16,138 nt of DNA. Source: Cochliopodium minus (lineage: Eukaryota > Discosea > Himatismenida > Cochliopodiidae). Positions 1 through 8,368 of the stretch are shown here, in pieces; position 1 is the stretch's first letter, and every line of letters begins with the position of its first letter. The notes below the pieces were generated by a model, which was not told the DNA's origin, did no database searches, and was given only the letters and a program-made list of their open reading frames with translations. The DNA is taken from positions 7,701-23,838 of the forward strand of contig JAMYWO010000471.1 in the NCBI GenBank assembly GCA_024220525.1, written 5' to 3'. The translations under genes were made by a program, and so were the position numbers.

Positions 1-1910
1 GAAAGCAGTTTTTTGCAACAAGAAACGCTTTGGGGCGCATGCTCGTCACAAAACTCGTTGAAAATCTCCTTTGCCATCAAAATCGAGTCTTTGATGGTGG
101 ACAAAGAGACAAACTGCTTGAACTGCTTGATTCTATAATAAAAGTGCAAATCGTTGACCAAGCCAAGGTTCTGCGCAGTGTTCATCACACCCTGGTTAAA
201 TGAAGTGTTCTCCAAAACGATGTAAAGTTTGCGTATTCTAAACACAGACTTCTCCTCTTCCTTCGACTGTTTCCCCATGTTCGTATTGTTGAAATTGACC
301 TGCGGTATCTCGCCTTTGAGACCCATGAAATGATTTCCGATGAGAGCATTGTTGTTGCTGTCTTTCATGTACGTGTTTATGAACTCTTGGTACAGGTTCT
401 TCTCTATCTCTTGCGTCACTTCCTTCTTCGCTTTGGAGAACAGTTTTATGATGGAGAATTCTTCCTTCGTGTCTATCACGCTATTCTTTTGTGTCGATAG
501 TTTTCTTATGATCTCGTTTTTGGTTTCAGGGTTCAAAGTAATTTTCTTTTCATCTTTACCATTCAACAGTTTCAACCTCGATGATTGAAAATATTCTAAA
601 TATTTCAAAAAAAAAAAAAAAAATTAAAAAAATAATTGTTTTGAAACAAAAATATTAAAGAAAAATTTATTTTGTAAAAATTTTTTGATAAAATGATGTT
701 TCTATTAATTAAAAAATTTACCTTCAAAAATATTTTTGGCCAACGTATATCTTACTGTAGGTGAAGTTTCTTTTTCATACAACAAAATCTTGGAGTAACA
801 CTCTATCAAATGTTCTTGTCCGAGCTTTTCGGCCAAAGCTCTCATCTTTACAAACTGAAACACCAGCAACGCTTGGCATGAGGGTACATTGTGAATGGAA
901 TCTCTCGTTTTTTCTTTTTTGTTACTGTCCAATGTGTTGTTGTGATTCTGAAATGATAGAATATCATTCACCAACAATTTTTCGATCTTTTAAAATAGAT
1001 TTTGTTAAAATGTTTCCAATTTAGCTTTTTTATTGATATGAAGAGAATATTTTTAATTTCACTCCTCTATTTTTATTTATCTTTTAATATAATGAGTTTA
1101 ATTTAAAATTAAACTAAATTTCTTTATAAACATAATATTTATGTTTATATGATCATGATAGAGCTCGATATGATGTTATTTTCCACTGATATTAGTTAAA
1201 TGTTTATATATTTTACCTGTCTCCTCGAGATATTGATTATTGAGGTGGGATCTTCTTTTATTTTGTCGTTTTCTATCAATTGCATCCATTTATTCTTTGT
1301 CATGTGTTCTATACTTATCTGATATTTTCATCAAATTAAAAAAAAAAATTTTTGTTAGATGACTTGATTAGGCAAAAATATTATTTATGATATTTATGAG
1401 AGTATGAAATTGTTTCTTTATTTAAAACCAGATGTCACATTAACAATTATATTTGTAAATACATATAGGATATTCCTATCATGGTTGAAAAGTATTTGTT
1501 TATATGGTTATATAATGACTTTTTTAAGAAAATTTTGGAAAATTTGAGAATAAATGCAAAATCATTTCCTATATAGTTTGATTATATCCATAATTAATTC
1601 TATCATTCATATTGAGAGCAAATTAACTATATTTTGAAAATCCGTTTATAAGCATGAGATATATTTTTATCCTTTTCTTCATTATTTATATTTTTACCTC
1701 CAAATTAGAATGAGATGAAATGTAATTATCTATTATCCTCTTCAATTTTGTTATGTACATCGTTTCTTCAAATACATTGTCGATTATTTCAGTTAAAGAT
1801 TTCCAAAATTCCCAATTCTGTATGGTGTAGATATTTTCGAGATGTTTTTCAAATTTTACTCTCAGATCATTGTCCTTAATAAAATTATAAAGGGATTCCC
1901 GAATATTCAT
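1..1910 (-). CDS. Triple RGS-domain protein, 3' end beyond the left edge
   Basis: Regulator of G-protein signalling protein; RGS domains bind active G-alpha subunits and usually speed GTP hydrolysis. Spliced model: 1910-1698, 1318-1217, 986-722, 595-1 (open at the left edge, at least 391 codons). Every junction keeps frame and has GT/AG ends. RGS 1 is about residues 1-118 (QNWEFW near the start of the helical bundle, then NYISSHSNLE, then NDILSF). RGS 2 is about 138-270 (CQALLVFQF, AKNIFEEYF, ITLNPETKNEIIRKL, then FSKAKKEVTQEIEKNLYQEF). RGS 3 starts about 311 (NDLHFYYRIKQF, then SILMAKEIFNEFCDEHAPQSV) and is cut by the window edge. The ATG at 1910 is the first in frame, after an AT-rich leader. 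The acceptor at 988-987 (TTTTAAAAG) is weak but keeps the first RGS intact. The gene is a paralogue of the one at 6300-8159. RGS assignment is from motif fit by eye; catalytic activity cannot be judged. Confidence 0.72.
1095..1149. repeat. Two adjacent palindromes inside an RGS-gene intron
   Basis: The intron between the exons 1318-1217 and 986-722 holds two inverted repeats in a row. The first has 10-bp arms at 1095-1104 and 1106-1115 with a single base between them. The second has 11-bp arms at 1125-1135 and 1139-1149 with a 3-base spacer. All arms are perfectly complementary but almost pure A/T, so chance is a fair explanation. Confidence 0.5.
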
Positions 1911-2250
1911 CCTCAAAAATTTTTTTTTAAATTATTTTTTAAAATTGAAATATTTCTTTTTTTTAATTGGAAGGCAATAACATTCTTTTGCAAAGCAATG
2001 TAAAAATGGTGGACGTAGGAATAGTGGATTAAATTTTGTATTAGATTTCTGAATATGGAATTTTAAATAAAATAAAATAATATCTCCTTTCCAAAAGAGA
2101 AAAAGGAAGGAAATTGAATAATAAAGCCAAAAATATTAAAAAATTTTTTAATTTTAATTCTCTCTTTTTGCCACTCTTTATTTTTTTCTACTTTCCTCTT
2201 TTTTTTTTAAACAGTTTTTTGTTTTTTTTTTTGTAAAACATTTGAAAATC
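1911..2250. other. Intergenic, between the Trp-acidic repeat gene and the RGS gene
   Basis: A 340-bp AT-rich stretch between two minus-strand genes: 3' flank of the gene ending at 2251 and 5' flank of the gene starting at 1910. It has long A and T runs, no credible ORF and no RNA gene that I can see. It should hold the poly(A) site of the first gene and the promoter of the second. Confidence 0.6.
2177..2182 (-). terminator. Candidate poly(A) signal AATAAA
   Basis: AATAAA on the minus strand about 70 nt downstream of the TAA at 2253-2251, a usual position for a cleavage/polyadenylation signal. In sequence this AT-rich the hexamer occurs often by chance. Confidence 0.35.
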
Positions 2251-5200
2251 TTAGATTTTATCCCAATCGTTGGCCAAAGTCTTTCTGATCTCCTTCAAAT
2301 AAGATTGAAAATCAGGGAAATCGATCTCCTCACCTTCGACATACTCAACTTCGGAAATGATCTCAGATTGAATCTGCAACTTGAACAACTTGGGCAAAGA
2401 AAACTCTTGAAATTTCAACAAATCTTGATTGCTATCATGAGAATCGTGAGTTTCTTTAGTATCAGAAGTAATCTCCTCCTTCTCATCATTGTCATCATCC
2501 TCAGTTTTCTTCTTCTTCTTCTTCCAAAAAGCGATTTTCTTTTGGATTTCAGTTGCCTTTGACTTTTTCTTCTCCTTCCTATCAGATTTGTCCCTCTTCT
2601 TCTTGTAAGCCTTCTCATAACTAATGAAGAAATCCCCATCCAACATAACGATGAGCTGCAAGATGGCAGGGTCAAAGACGTGACGAAGCTTGGAGATGTT
2701 TTCATCAATCAACTCCTTCTTCTTCTCATCCTTGTCCTTCGTCAAACTTTTGTTCATCTGAATATTCTCCTCGTCAAAAGAAACACGGGAAGAAGTCTTA
2801 TCAAAAATGTTGTTATTAGAAACAGACAAAGATTTCTTTCTTTCATTGTTGTTGTCATTGTTGTTGTTCTCGTTGCTTTTTGAAATTTGGCGGATCTTTT
2901 TCTTCAACAGACCCTTCTTCTGAAACCTGTTCTTCTTTTCCCTGGGCGTCTTCTCCCTCTTTACCTTGGTTGGACCATGAGTCTCCGCAACCAAAGCAGA
3001 AGAGGAAGCCTGAGATCTCAAAGCGAAGGAGCTGCCAGAACCAGAAGAAGAGGAAGTGGGACTTTCATAAGAGGGGCAATGTTCCATCAACTTGTGAATG
3101 TCAATCTTCTTTTCGTTGAAAGATCCGTTCTTCACCAATTTCCTGTTGGAGTTTTTGGGACTCTCGGACCTTTCGTTGGAGGATCTCTTGCCCTTTTCGT
3201 ACATGATGATCAGATCGTTGACGCTGCCCGACAACTTCACGTTGAGCTTCTCAATCTCGATCTTGTGCTCGTTCTTGTTCTCCTTGAAGAGTTCTAACGT
3301 GGTGGGACTCATATGGGAGTTGGATCGTTCGAGATCATCCTCGGAGTGGCTCTTGGAAGAGAAGATCATGTCCATGTAGCTGATGTCGAGGTCATCTTTC
3401 TTGAGGCGGCTCCCACTTCCCTTTTTGTCGCTGAGGGTGTTGAGGTGCGAAACGTTATTGTTGTTTTCCTTGTTGTCCTCGTCGGTTTTCTTCGGATTCT
3501 CCTCCTCACCTCTCTTCAGATCCTCCTTGTCACTGTCCGAAAAATAAACCTCTACAATGGATCTTTTTCTTGGCTTGATATCGTTGTTTATGACATTTGA
3601 AACAGTGTTCTTCATGCTTTTCTTTTCAGTCTGAACATCTCCGTTGGTGTTTGTGGTTATACGGAGTTTTTGAAGGGAATTTTGTTTGTGAGGAGGTTCG
3701 TTGTCATCACTCCAATCTATTTCCTCGGATGAATTCCTCTCCACAACCAACCCTCCCTTATCATTCACATGAGGAGATACATCTTTATTTTTAGGAGTAT
3801 TATTATTATCATTGTTATTATTGTCATCGTTATTTTTTACATTTTTACTTTCATTCTTTTTGTTGGAAATGTGTTTTTTGTTATTTTTATTTTTAGAATC
3901 ACTATCACTTTCATCTGAAAAAGAAATAGATGAGTCTTCTTTCTCTTCTTTTCTGTTATTTTCGTTATTGTTGTTATTCTCTCCAATTTTATTTTCTTTT
4001 TCATTACTTGTTTTCTTCGTGAATTGGTGCAAGTTTTGAAGGGTTTTCTCTTTGTGAGGAGGTTCGTTGTCATCACTCCAATCTATTTCCTCCGAAGAAT
4101 TCCTCTCTACAACCAACCCTCCCTTATCATTCACATGAGGAGATATATCTTTATTTTTAGGAGCATTATTGTTTTTGTCATCATTTTTTACATTTTTACT
4201 TTCATTGTTTTTACTTGAAATGTGTTTTTTGTTATTTGTATTTCCAGAATCACTGTCACTTTCATCCGAAAAAGAAATTGAAGAGTCTTCTTTCTCTTTT
4301 TCTCTTTTTTCTTCATTGATATTGCTGTTTTTATTTACAATTTTATCTTGATTATTATTTGTTGTTTTGTTATTTGTGAATTGGTGCAAGTTTTGAAGAG
4401 ACTGTTGTTTGTGAGGAGGTTCGTTGTCATCACTCCAATCTATTTCCTCCGAAGAATCCTTCTCCACAACCAACCCTCCCTTATCATTCACATGAGGAGA
4501 TACATCTTTATTTTTAGGAGTATTATTATCATTGTTATTTTTGTCATCGTTATTTTTTACATTTTTATTTTCATTCTTTTTATTAGAAATGTGTTTTTTG
4601 TTATTTTTATTTTCAGAATCACTATCACTTTCATCTGAAAAAGAAATTGAAGAGTCTTCTTTCTCTTCTTTTCTGTCATTTTTATTCTTATTATTTACAA
4701 TTTTATTTTGTTTTTCATTACTTGTTTTGTTCGTGAATTGGTGCAAGTTTTGAAGGGTTTTCTCTTTGTGAGGGGGTTCATTGTCATCACTCCAATCTAT
4801 TTCCTCCGAAGAATTCCTCTCCACAACCATTCCCCCTCTATTATAATTTTCTACACTTATTTTTACATTATCTTTATCATTAACACTGTTGTTTTTGATG
4901 TGATTATCATTATTATCACCATTCTTTTTTTTGTTGTCATTTTTATTCTTATTATTTACAATTTTCTTTTCTTTTTCTTCATTACTTGTTTTGTTATTTG
5001 TGAATTGATGTAAGTTTTGAAGAGACTGTTGTTTGTGAGGAGGTTCGTTGTCATCACTCCAATCTATTTCCTCGGATGAATTCCTCTCCACAACCAACCC
5101 TCCCTTATCATTCACATGAGATATATCTTTATTTTTAGGAGTATTATTATCATTGTTATTTTTGTCGTCGTTATTTTTTACATTTTTATTTTCATTCTTT

Positions 5201-5895
5201 TTACTAGAAATGTGTTTTTTGTTATTTTTATTTTCAGAATCACTATCACTTTCATCTGAAAAAGAAATTGAGTCTTCTTTCTCTTCTTTTCTGTCATCCT
5301 TGTTATTATTTACAATTTTATTTTCTTTTTCATTACTTGTTTTGTTTGTGAATTGGTGCAAGTTTTGAAGGGTTTTCTCTTTGTGAGGAGGTTCGTTGTC
5401 ATCACTCCAATCTATTTCCTCCGAAGAATTCCTCTCCACAACCAACCCTCCCTTACTATCCACAGGAGGAGACTTCTCAACAATCTTGAAATTGTCAGAA
5501 TCAACATTCTCGCCTTCATTACTCTCATTTCTTTCATTTCTTTCATTTCTTTCATTATTTTTCAGATTTTTTTCGGGATTTTTTTTTGGATTTTCCTCAT
5601 CTGAATTATCATCAGTCCAACTCAACTCAACAGATTCCCGATCTCCCTCAATCCCAGGAGTTTCAGACCTAAACGTATCGCCAGTATTGCTCGACAAAAA
5701 GTGGTTGTACTGAGTGATGATATTATCAGACAACACATTATCTGAATCAAACAAATTAGGGCTGTTTAAGATTGCTTCCAAATCTGAAGAAAGTTTTTTG
5801 TTTGTGTTGTTTACTATCAAGTTGTTGTCTGATGATGTCTTTTTGCCCGATAGGTTGATGATCGAGTTTTTTTTGCTGCCATTTTGCTTTTCCAT
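2251..5895 (-). CDS. Large unrecognised protein with six Trp-acidic repeats
   Basis: Function unknown. From the first in-frame ATG (5895) it encodes about 1,214 aa ending at TAA 2253-2251, with no intron needed. Order: a Ser/Asn-rich N-terminus with a divergent Trp-acidic motif (ELSWTDDN); an (NER)4 tract; six units of about 89-122 aa, each with EEIDWSDDNEPPHK followed by LQNLHQF or similar; then a Ser-rich non-repeat part with the basic stretch KREKTPREKKNRFQKK (possible nuclear localisation signal or polyanion-binding patch). A less biased C-terminal part follows (HVFDPAILQLIVMLDGDFF, a Lys-rich helix, then FQSYLKEIRKTLANDWDKI) that may be a folded domain. No signal peptide or membrane segment is seen. 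Coding sequence of normal composition continues upstream to about 5990, before the first ATG, up to an AAAAAAG that could be a splice acceptor. The true start may therefore lie in an unseen exon. The protein is probably largely disordered with many phosphorylatable Ser-acid sites. Confidence 0.75.
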   Translation of the reverse strand: MEKQNGSKKNSIINLSGKKTSSDNNLIVNNTNKKLSSDLEAILNSPNLFDSDNVLSDNIITQYNHFLSSNTGDTFRSETPGIEGDRESVELSWTDDNSDEENPKKNPEKNLKNNERNERNERNESNEGENVDSDNFKIVEKSPPVDSKGGLVVERNSSEEIDWSDDNEPPHKEKTLQNLHQFTNKTSNEKENKIVNNNKDDRKEEKEDSISFSDESDSDSENKNNKKHISSKKNENKNVKNNDDKNNNDNNTPKNKDISHVNDKGGLVVERNSSEEIDWSDDNEPPHKQQSLQNLHQFTNNKTSNEEKEKKIVNNKNKNDNKKKNGDNNDNHIKNNSVNDKDNVKISVENYNRGGMVVERNSSEEIDWSDDNEPPHKEKTLQNLHQFTNKTSNEKQNKIVNNKNKNDRKEEKEDSSISFSDESDSDSENKNNKKHISNKKNENKNVKNNDDKNNNDNNTPKNKDVSPHVNDKGGLVVEKDSSEEIDWSDDNEPPHKQQSLQNLHQFTNNKTTNNNQDKIVNKNSNINEEKREKEKEDSSISFSDESDSDSGNTNNKKHISSKNNESKNVKNDDKNNNAPKNKDISPHVNDKGGLVVERNSSEEIDWSDDNEPPHKEKTLQNLHQFTKKTSNEKENKIGENNNNNENNRKEEKEDSSISFSDESDSDSKNKNNKKHISNKKNESKNVKNNDDNNNNDNNNTPKNKDVSPHVNDKGGLVVERNSSEEIDWSDDNEPPHKQNSLQKLRITTNTNGDVQTEKKSMKNTVSNVINNDIKPRKRSIVEVYFSDSDKEDLKRGEEENPKKTDEDNKENNNNVSHLNTLSDKKGSGSRLKKDDLDISYMDMIFSSKSHSEDDLERSNSHMSPTTLELFKENKNEHKIEIEKLNVKLSGSVNDLIIMYEKGKRSSNERSESPKNSNRKLVKNGSFNEKKIDIHKLMEHCPSYESPTSSSSGSGSSFALRSQASSSALVAETHGPTKVKREKTPREKKNRFQKKGLLKKKIRQISKSNENNNNDNNNERKKSLSVSNNNIFDKTSSRVSFDEENIQMNKSLTKDKDEKKKELIDENISKLRHVFDPAILQLIVMLDGDFFISYEKAYKKKRDKSDRKEKKKSKATEIQKKIAFWKKKKKKTEDDDNDEKEEITSDTKETHDSHDSNQDLLKFQEFSLPKLFKLQIQSEIISEVEYVEGEEIDFPDFQSYLKEIRKTLANDWDKI
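3650..5454 (-). repeat. Six-unit tandem repeat within the coding region
   Basis: Copies of the EEIDWSDDNEPPHK-coding block recur with starts (plus-strand reference base) at 3695, 4061, 4418, 4775, 5042 and 5390, giving spacings of 366, 357, 357, 267 and 348 bases, all multiples of three. Two subtypes alternate from the N-terminus: HKEKT, HKQQS, HKEKT, HKQQS, HKEKT, HKQNS. Four linkers carry SISFSDESDSDS and a KKHIS/PKNKD segment. The short second unit lacks that block. The core is far better conserved than the Asn/Lys/Asp linkers. Confidence 0.92.
5519..5557 (-). repeat. 9-nt coding microsatellite, (Asn-Glu-Arg)4
   Basis: Four copies of a 9-base unit encode NERNERNERNE just before the first Trp-acidic unit. 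The length is in frame, so copy-number change would not break the protein. Confidence 0.8.
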
Positions 5896-6299
5896 CGATT
5901 CGTCTATTTTGCTCAGCTTTCTTTGTTTGTACTTCCTGCTCGGGAAGGAAGTACTGCTGCTCTCTTTCGACAAGTTGGAAATGGTGGATACTTTTTTGAT
6001 CAACAAAAAAAATCATAAAAAAAAAAATCAAAACAAGAAAAATGAACAAATATTAAAAAACATGACAAAAAAAAAAGCAAATAAACAATTGAAAAAATAA
6101 CACTATTTAAAATTTAATAAGAATTAAAGATTGAGAAAAAAATTCAAAAAAAAAAATTTTAACAAAAAAAATGAACAAAAATCAAATAATATTAAAATCA
6201 AAAATCATAATACAAAAGAAACAAAAAATATCAAATTAAAAAGAAATCAAAAATCAAATCAAAAAATGAAAAAAATCAAAAAAACAAAAAATCAAAAAA
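5896..6299. other. Leader and intergenic A-rich stretch
   Basis: Bases 5896-5990 look like coding sequence in frame with the large gene but lack an ATG, and a TGA lies upstream at about 6013. From 6007 to 6299 the plus strand is almost all A with scattered ATCAAAA units, so T-rich on the sense strand. It has no believable gene. It must contain the 3' end of the RGS gene (stop 6302-6300) and the promoter of the large gene. Confidence 0.55.
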
Positions 6300-8159
6300 T
6301 CAAAAAAATGAAGAAAAAAAAAGTGTACAAAATCGAGCATTGTCTTTGTTGTCTAATAAAGTACTTGAAGAAGAAAAATATTTGCTCGTGTTTGTATTAA
6401 AACTGTTTGTAGAGTTATTTACGGGTATAGGATCTACGGTGTGATTACTAAAAGAAGAAGAATTCAAAGTGTAAACGGAATTCACTGATTGAGAGTGGGA
6501 GTTTGATACAAAAGAATCCGAGTATGGCCTTTGGTTGGCACCATAGCTTTCTTCCATTGATGACTGAAGAGCGGTTACAATAGAATTGAAGACAGGTACT
6601 AAGAAAAATAATCAAAAAAAAAAATGTTAAAAAGAAAATGATCAATAAAAAATAGTTTAAAAAATAATCAAATTAAAAATCAAAAAATTAAAAAATTTTA
6701 GCATAATAAAAATAAAAAATAAAATTTTTGTTATTAATTTTTACCAATACTTATGGAAAGCTGATACAAAGTTACACATATAGTCTCCAAACTCCTTTCT
6801 ATTTGCTCACTCAAAATTTTTTTACAACAAGTCACCCTTTGGGGTGCGTACTCGTCTAAAAACTCGTTGTAGATTTCTTTGGCCATCAAGATGGAATCAG
6901 CCAACCTATTCAAAAAGAATTTTAAAAAAAATACATAAAAAATGAAACAAAATAAAAAAAAAATTATTAAAAAAATAAATAAAAATAAACTAAAAATAAA
7001 ATAAAAAATGTAATAAAACAAAATGGAAAAATAAATATTAAAGAAAAATGGTTTACCTTTCCAACTCTACCATTGCTTTGAATTGCTTTATTCGATAGTA
7101 AAAATGCAGGTCGTGGATCAAGTTTAGATTTTGAGCTATCGTCATCACATTGTTGTTGCAGGTGGTATCTTCCAAGATGTTGTGCAGCTTTTTGGCTCTT
7201 AGAAAGGATACTTTGAAATATAAAAAAAAAATTTTAGGCGTTTGAATTGAAATGTTGGGTTTTTTTTGAAAGGATAATTCAAGATTTTGATTTTAAAAAA
7301 AATTATTAATTCCGTTCTTTTTAAATAATTAATTTTGATGAATTATTCCGTAATGAATTTATCATCATTTGTTATGAATAATATAACGTATATTATTTGA
7401 ATTAATCAATATATACCTTGAGACCATGAGGGATCATTATTATAGGATAAAGATCTTCTTTGTGGGAATACTTTTTGGGGAGTGGGCAAGGTTATCAGCT
7501 GATTGGTTGATAATTTGGTCAATTGCGAGGAATGGGTGGCATATTTTTGGAGATAATCATCATATATCTGCTTCTGTATCTCCTCTATCACTTCCTTTTT
7601 TACTTTATAAAACAAATTGGATGGGATATCTTCTCCTATCTCATTATTATGCTTGTTTGATTTGTAGAGGGAGATCTTTCTCATTAATTCATTCCTCATC
7701 TCCATTGTCAGAGGAACCAATCTTTTATCATTGGTATTATTCATCTTCAATTTTGGTAATTCAATGAATTCTATTTGAAATGAATTGAAGATTAAGGATA
7801 GGGATATAATTTTTTTTTTTATTTTTTGAATTTCTTTATTGTATAAGATGTATATCGGCCCATTATATTCTATAATACTTTCAGATGGTCATTTTCAAAG
7901 TTATTCTTCATGATTTCAAAAGAATTTGGAGATTTTTAAATATTATAAAAAATTTACCTTCATAGATGGCTATAGCCTGAATATATCTTGCATTAGATGT
8001 ACTTTCTTTCTCAAATGTCAAAATTTTTAAATAACATTCAATAAGATTCATACAACCCCTCTTTTCGGCTAATGTTTTCATTCTATTGATTTGAAATGCA
8101 AGTAATGTTTGGCATGATGGTGATTTTTGCTTGTATACAAGTTCACGCCTTTCGTTCAT
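6300..8159 (-). CDS. Tandem RGS-domain protein, five exons
   Basis: Regulator of G-protein signalling, 389 aa. Exons 8159-7958, 7770-7417, 7210-7057, 6905-6745, 6598-6300. All junctions are GT/AG and in phase, and the sum is 390 codons with TGA at 6302-6300. First RGS is about residues 12-150 (CQTLLAFQI, AIAIYEEF, LTMEMRNELMRKI, then FYKVKKEVIEEIQKQIYDDYL). Second RGS is about 186-305 (AKKLHNILED, LNLIHDLHFYYRIKQF, SILMAKEIYNEFLDEYAPQRV, VPVFNSIVTALQSSM). It ends in a Ser/Asn-rich tail (about 312-389). It is a paralogue of the gene at 1-1910, with identical stretches such as DLHFYYRIKQF, but begins after that gene's first RGS domain. ATG 8159 is chosen because a TAA lies in the same frame 13 bases upstream. 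A strong acceptor (T-run then GCAG at about 8184) suggests an intron in the 5' leader. Confidence 0.82.
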
Positions 8160-8368
8160 TTTTTTTATATTTTAATTGTTCACTGCAAAAAAAAAATTTA
8201 GCCTAATTCCATCTCTTTCAAAGATTTTTGAATAGAAACAATATTTCGTATCATTATGATAATCGTTAAACAATATTCTTTGAAGATCAAATGCTTGAAT
8301 AAAAATTAAATAAAAAAAATATATTAAAAATAAAATTTTCCATATATTTTTGAAATACTCAATATAAA
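8160..8368. promoter_or_regulatory. Divergent promoter region, RGS gene / RhoGAP gene
   Basis: A 209-bp AT-rich gap separates the start codons of two genes pointing away from each other, so both promoters must lie here or inside transcribed leaders. Part is taken by the possible RGS remnant (8175-8293). No specific factor site is recognisable. Confidence 0.45.
8175..8293 (-). pseudogene. Possible remnant of an upstream RGS domain end
   Basis: Starting after TTCAAG, the minus strand reads AFDLQRILFNDYHNDTKYCF and on to a TAA at 8174-8172. The FD-x-Q-x-I...ND pattern resembles the last helix of an RGS domain and sits where the left paralogue has the end of its RGS 1 (RRQIEKLLVNDILSF). It is in the same frame as ATG 8159, separated only by that TAA and four codons. 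I could not find the rest of the domain further upstream. It may be a decayed exon, or a coincidence within a 5' leader. Confidence 0.35.

Noticed and set aside
1-595. Helical protein first considered as 14-3-3-like
   Set aside because: The AKEIFNEF...AP..V pattern and the domain order fit RGS, not the 14-3-3 fold.
761-1024. Plus-strand 87-codon ORF
   Set aside because: It lies opposite the RGS exon 986-722, whose minus-strand frame has clear RGS motifs.
3650-5454. Regularly spaced repeats considered as a CRISPR-like or satellite array
   Set aside because: The units are about 270-370 bases, keep one open frame and encode conserved peptides, so this is a protein repeat.
2242-5713. A series of plus-strand ORFs of 60-136 codons opposite the large repeat gene
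   Set aside because: They are antisense shadows of the repeat units; their Phe/Leu/Ile/Arg-rich products repeat with the same period as the real frame and have no starts or domains of their own.
6003-6006. TTG start for the large repeat protein
   Set aside because: Non-AUG starts are rare in eukaryotes and no support is visible; the first ATG (5895) was used and the uncertainty reported.
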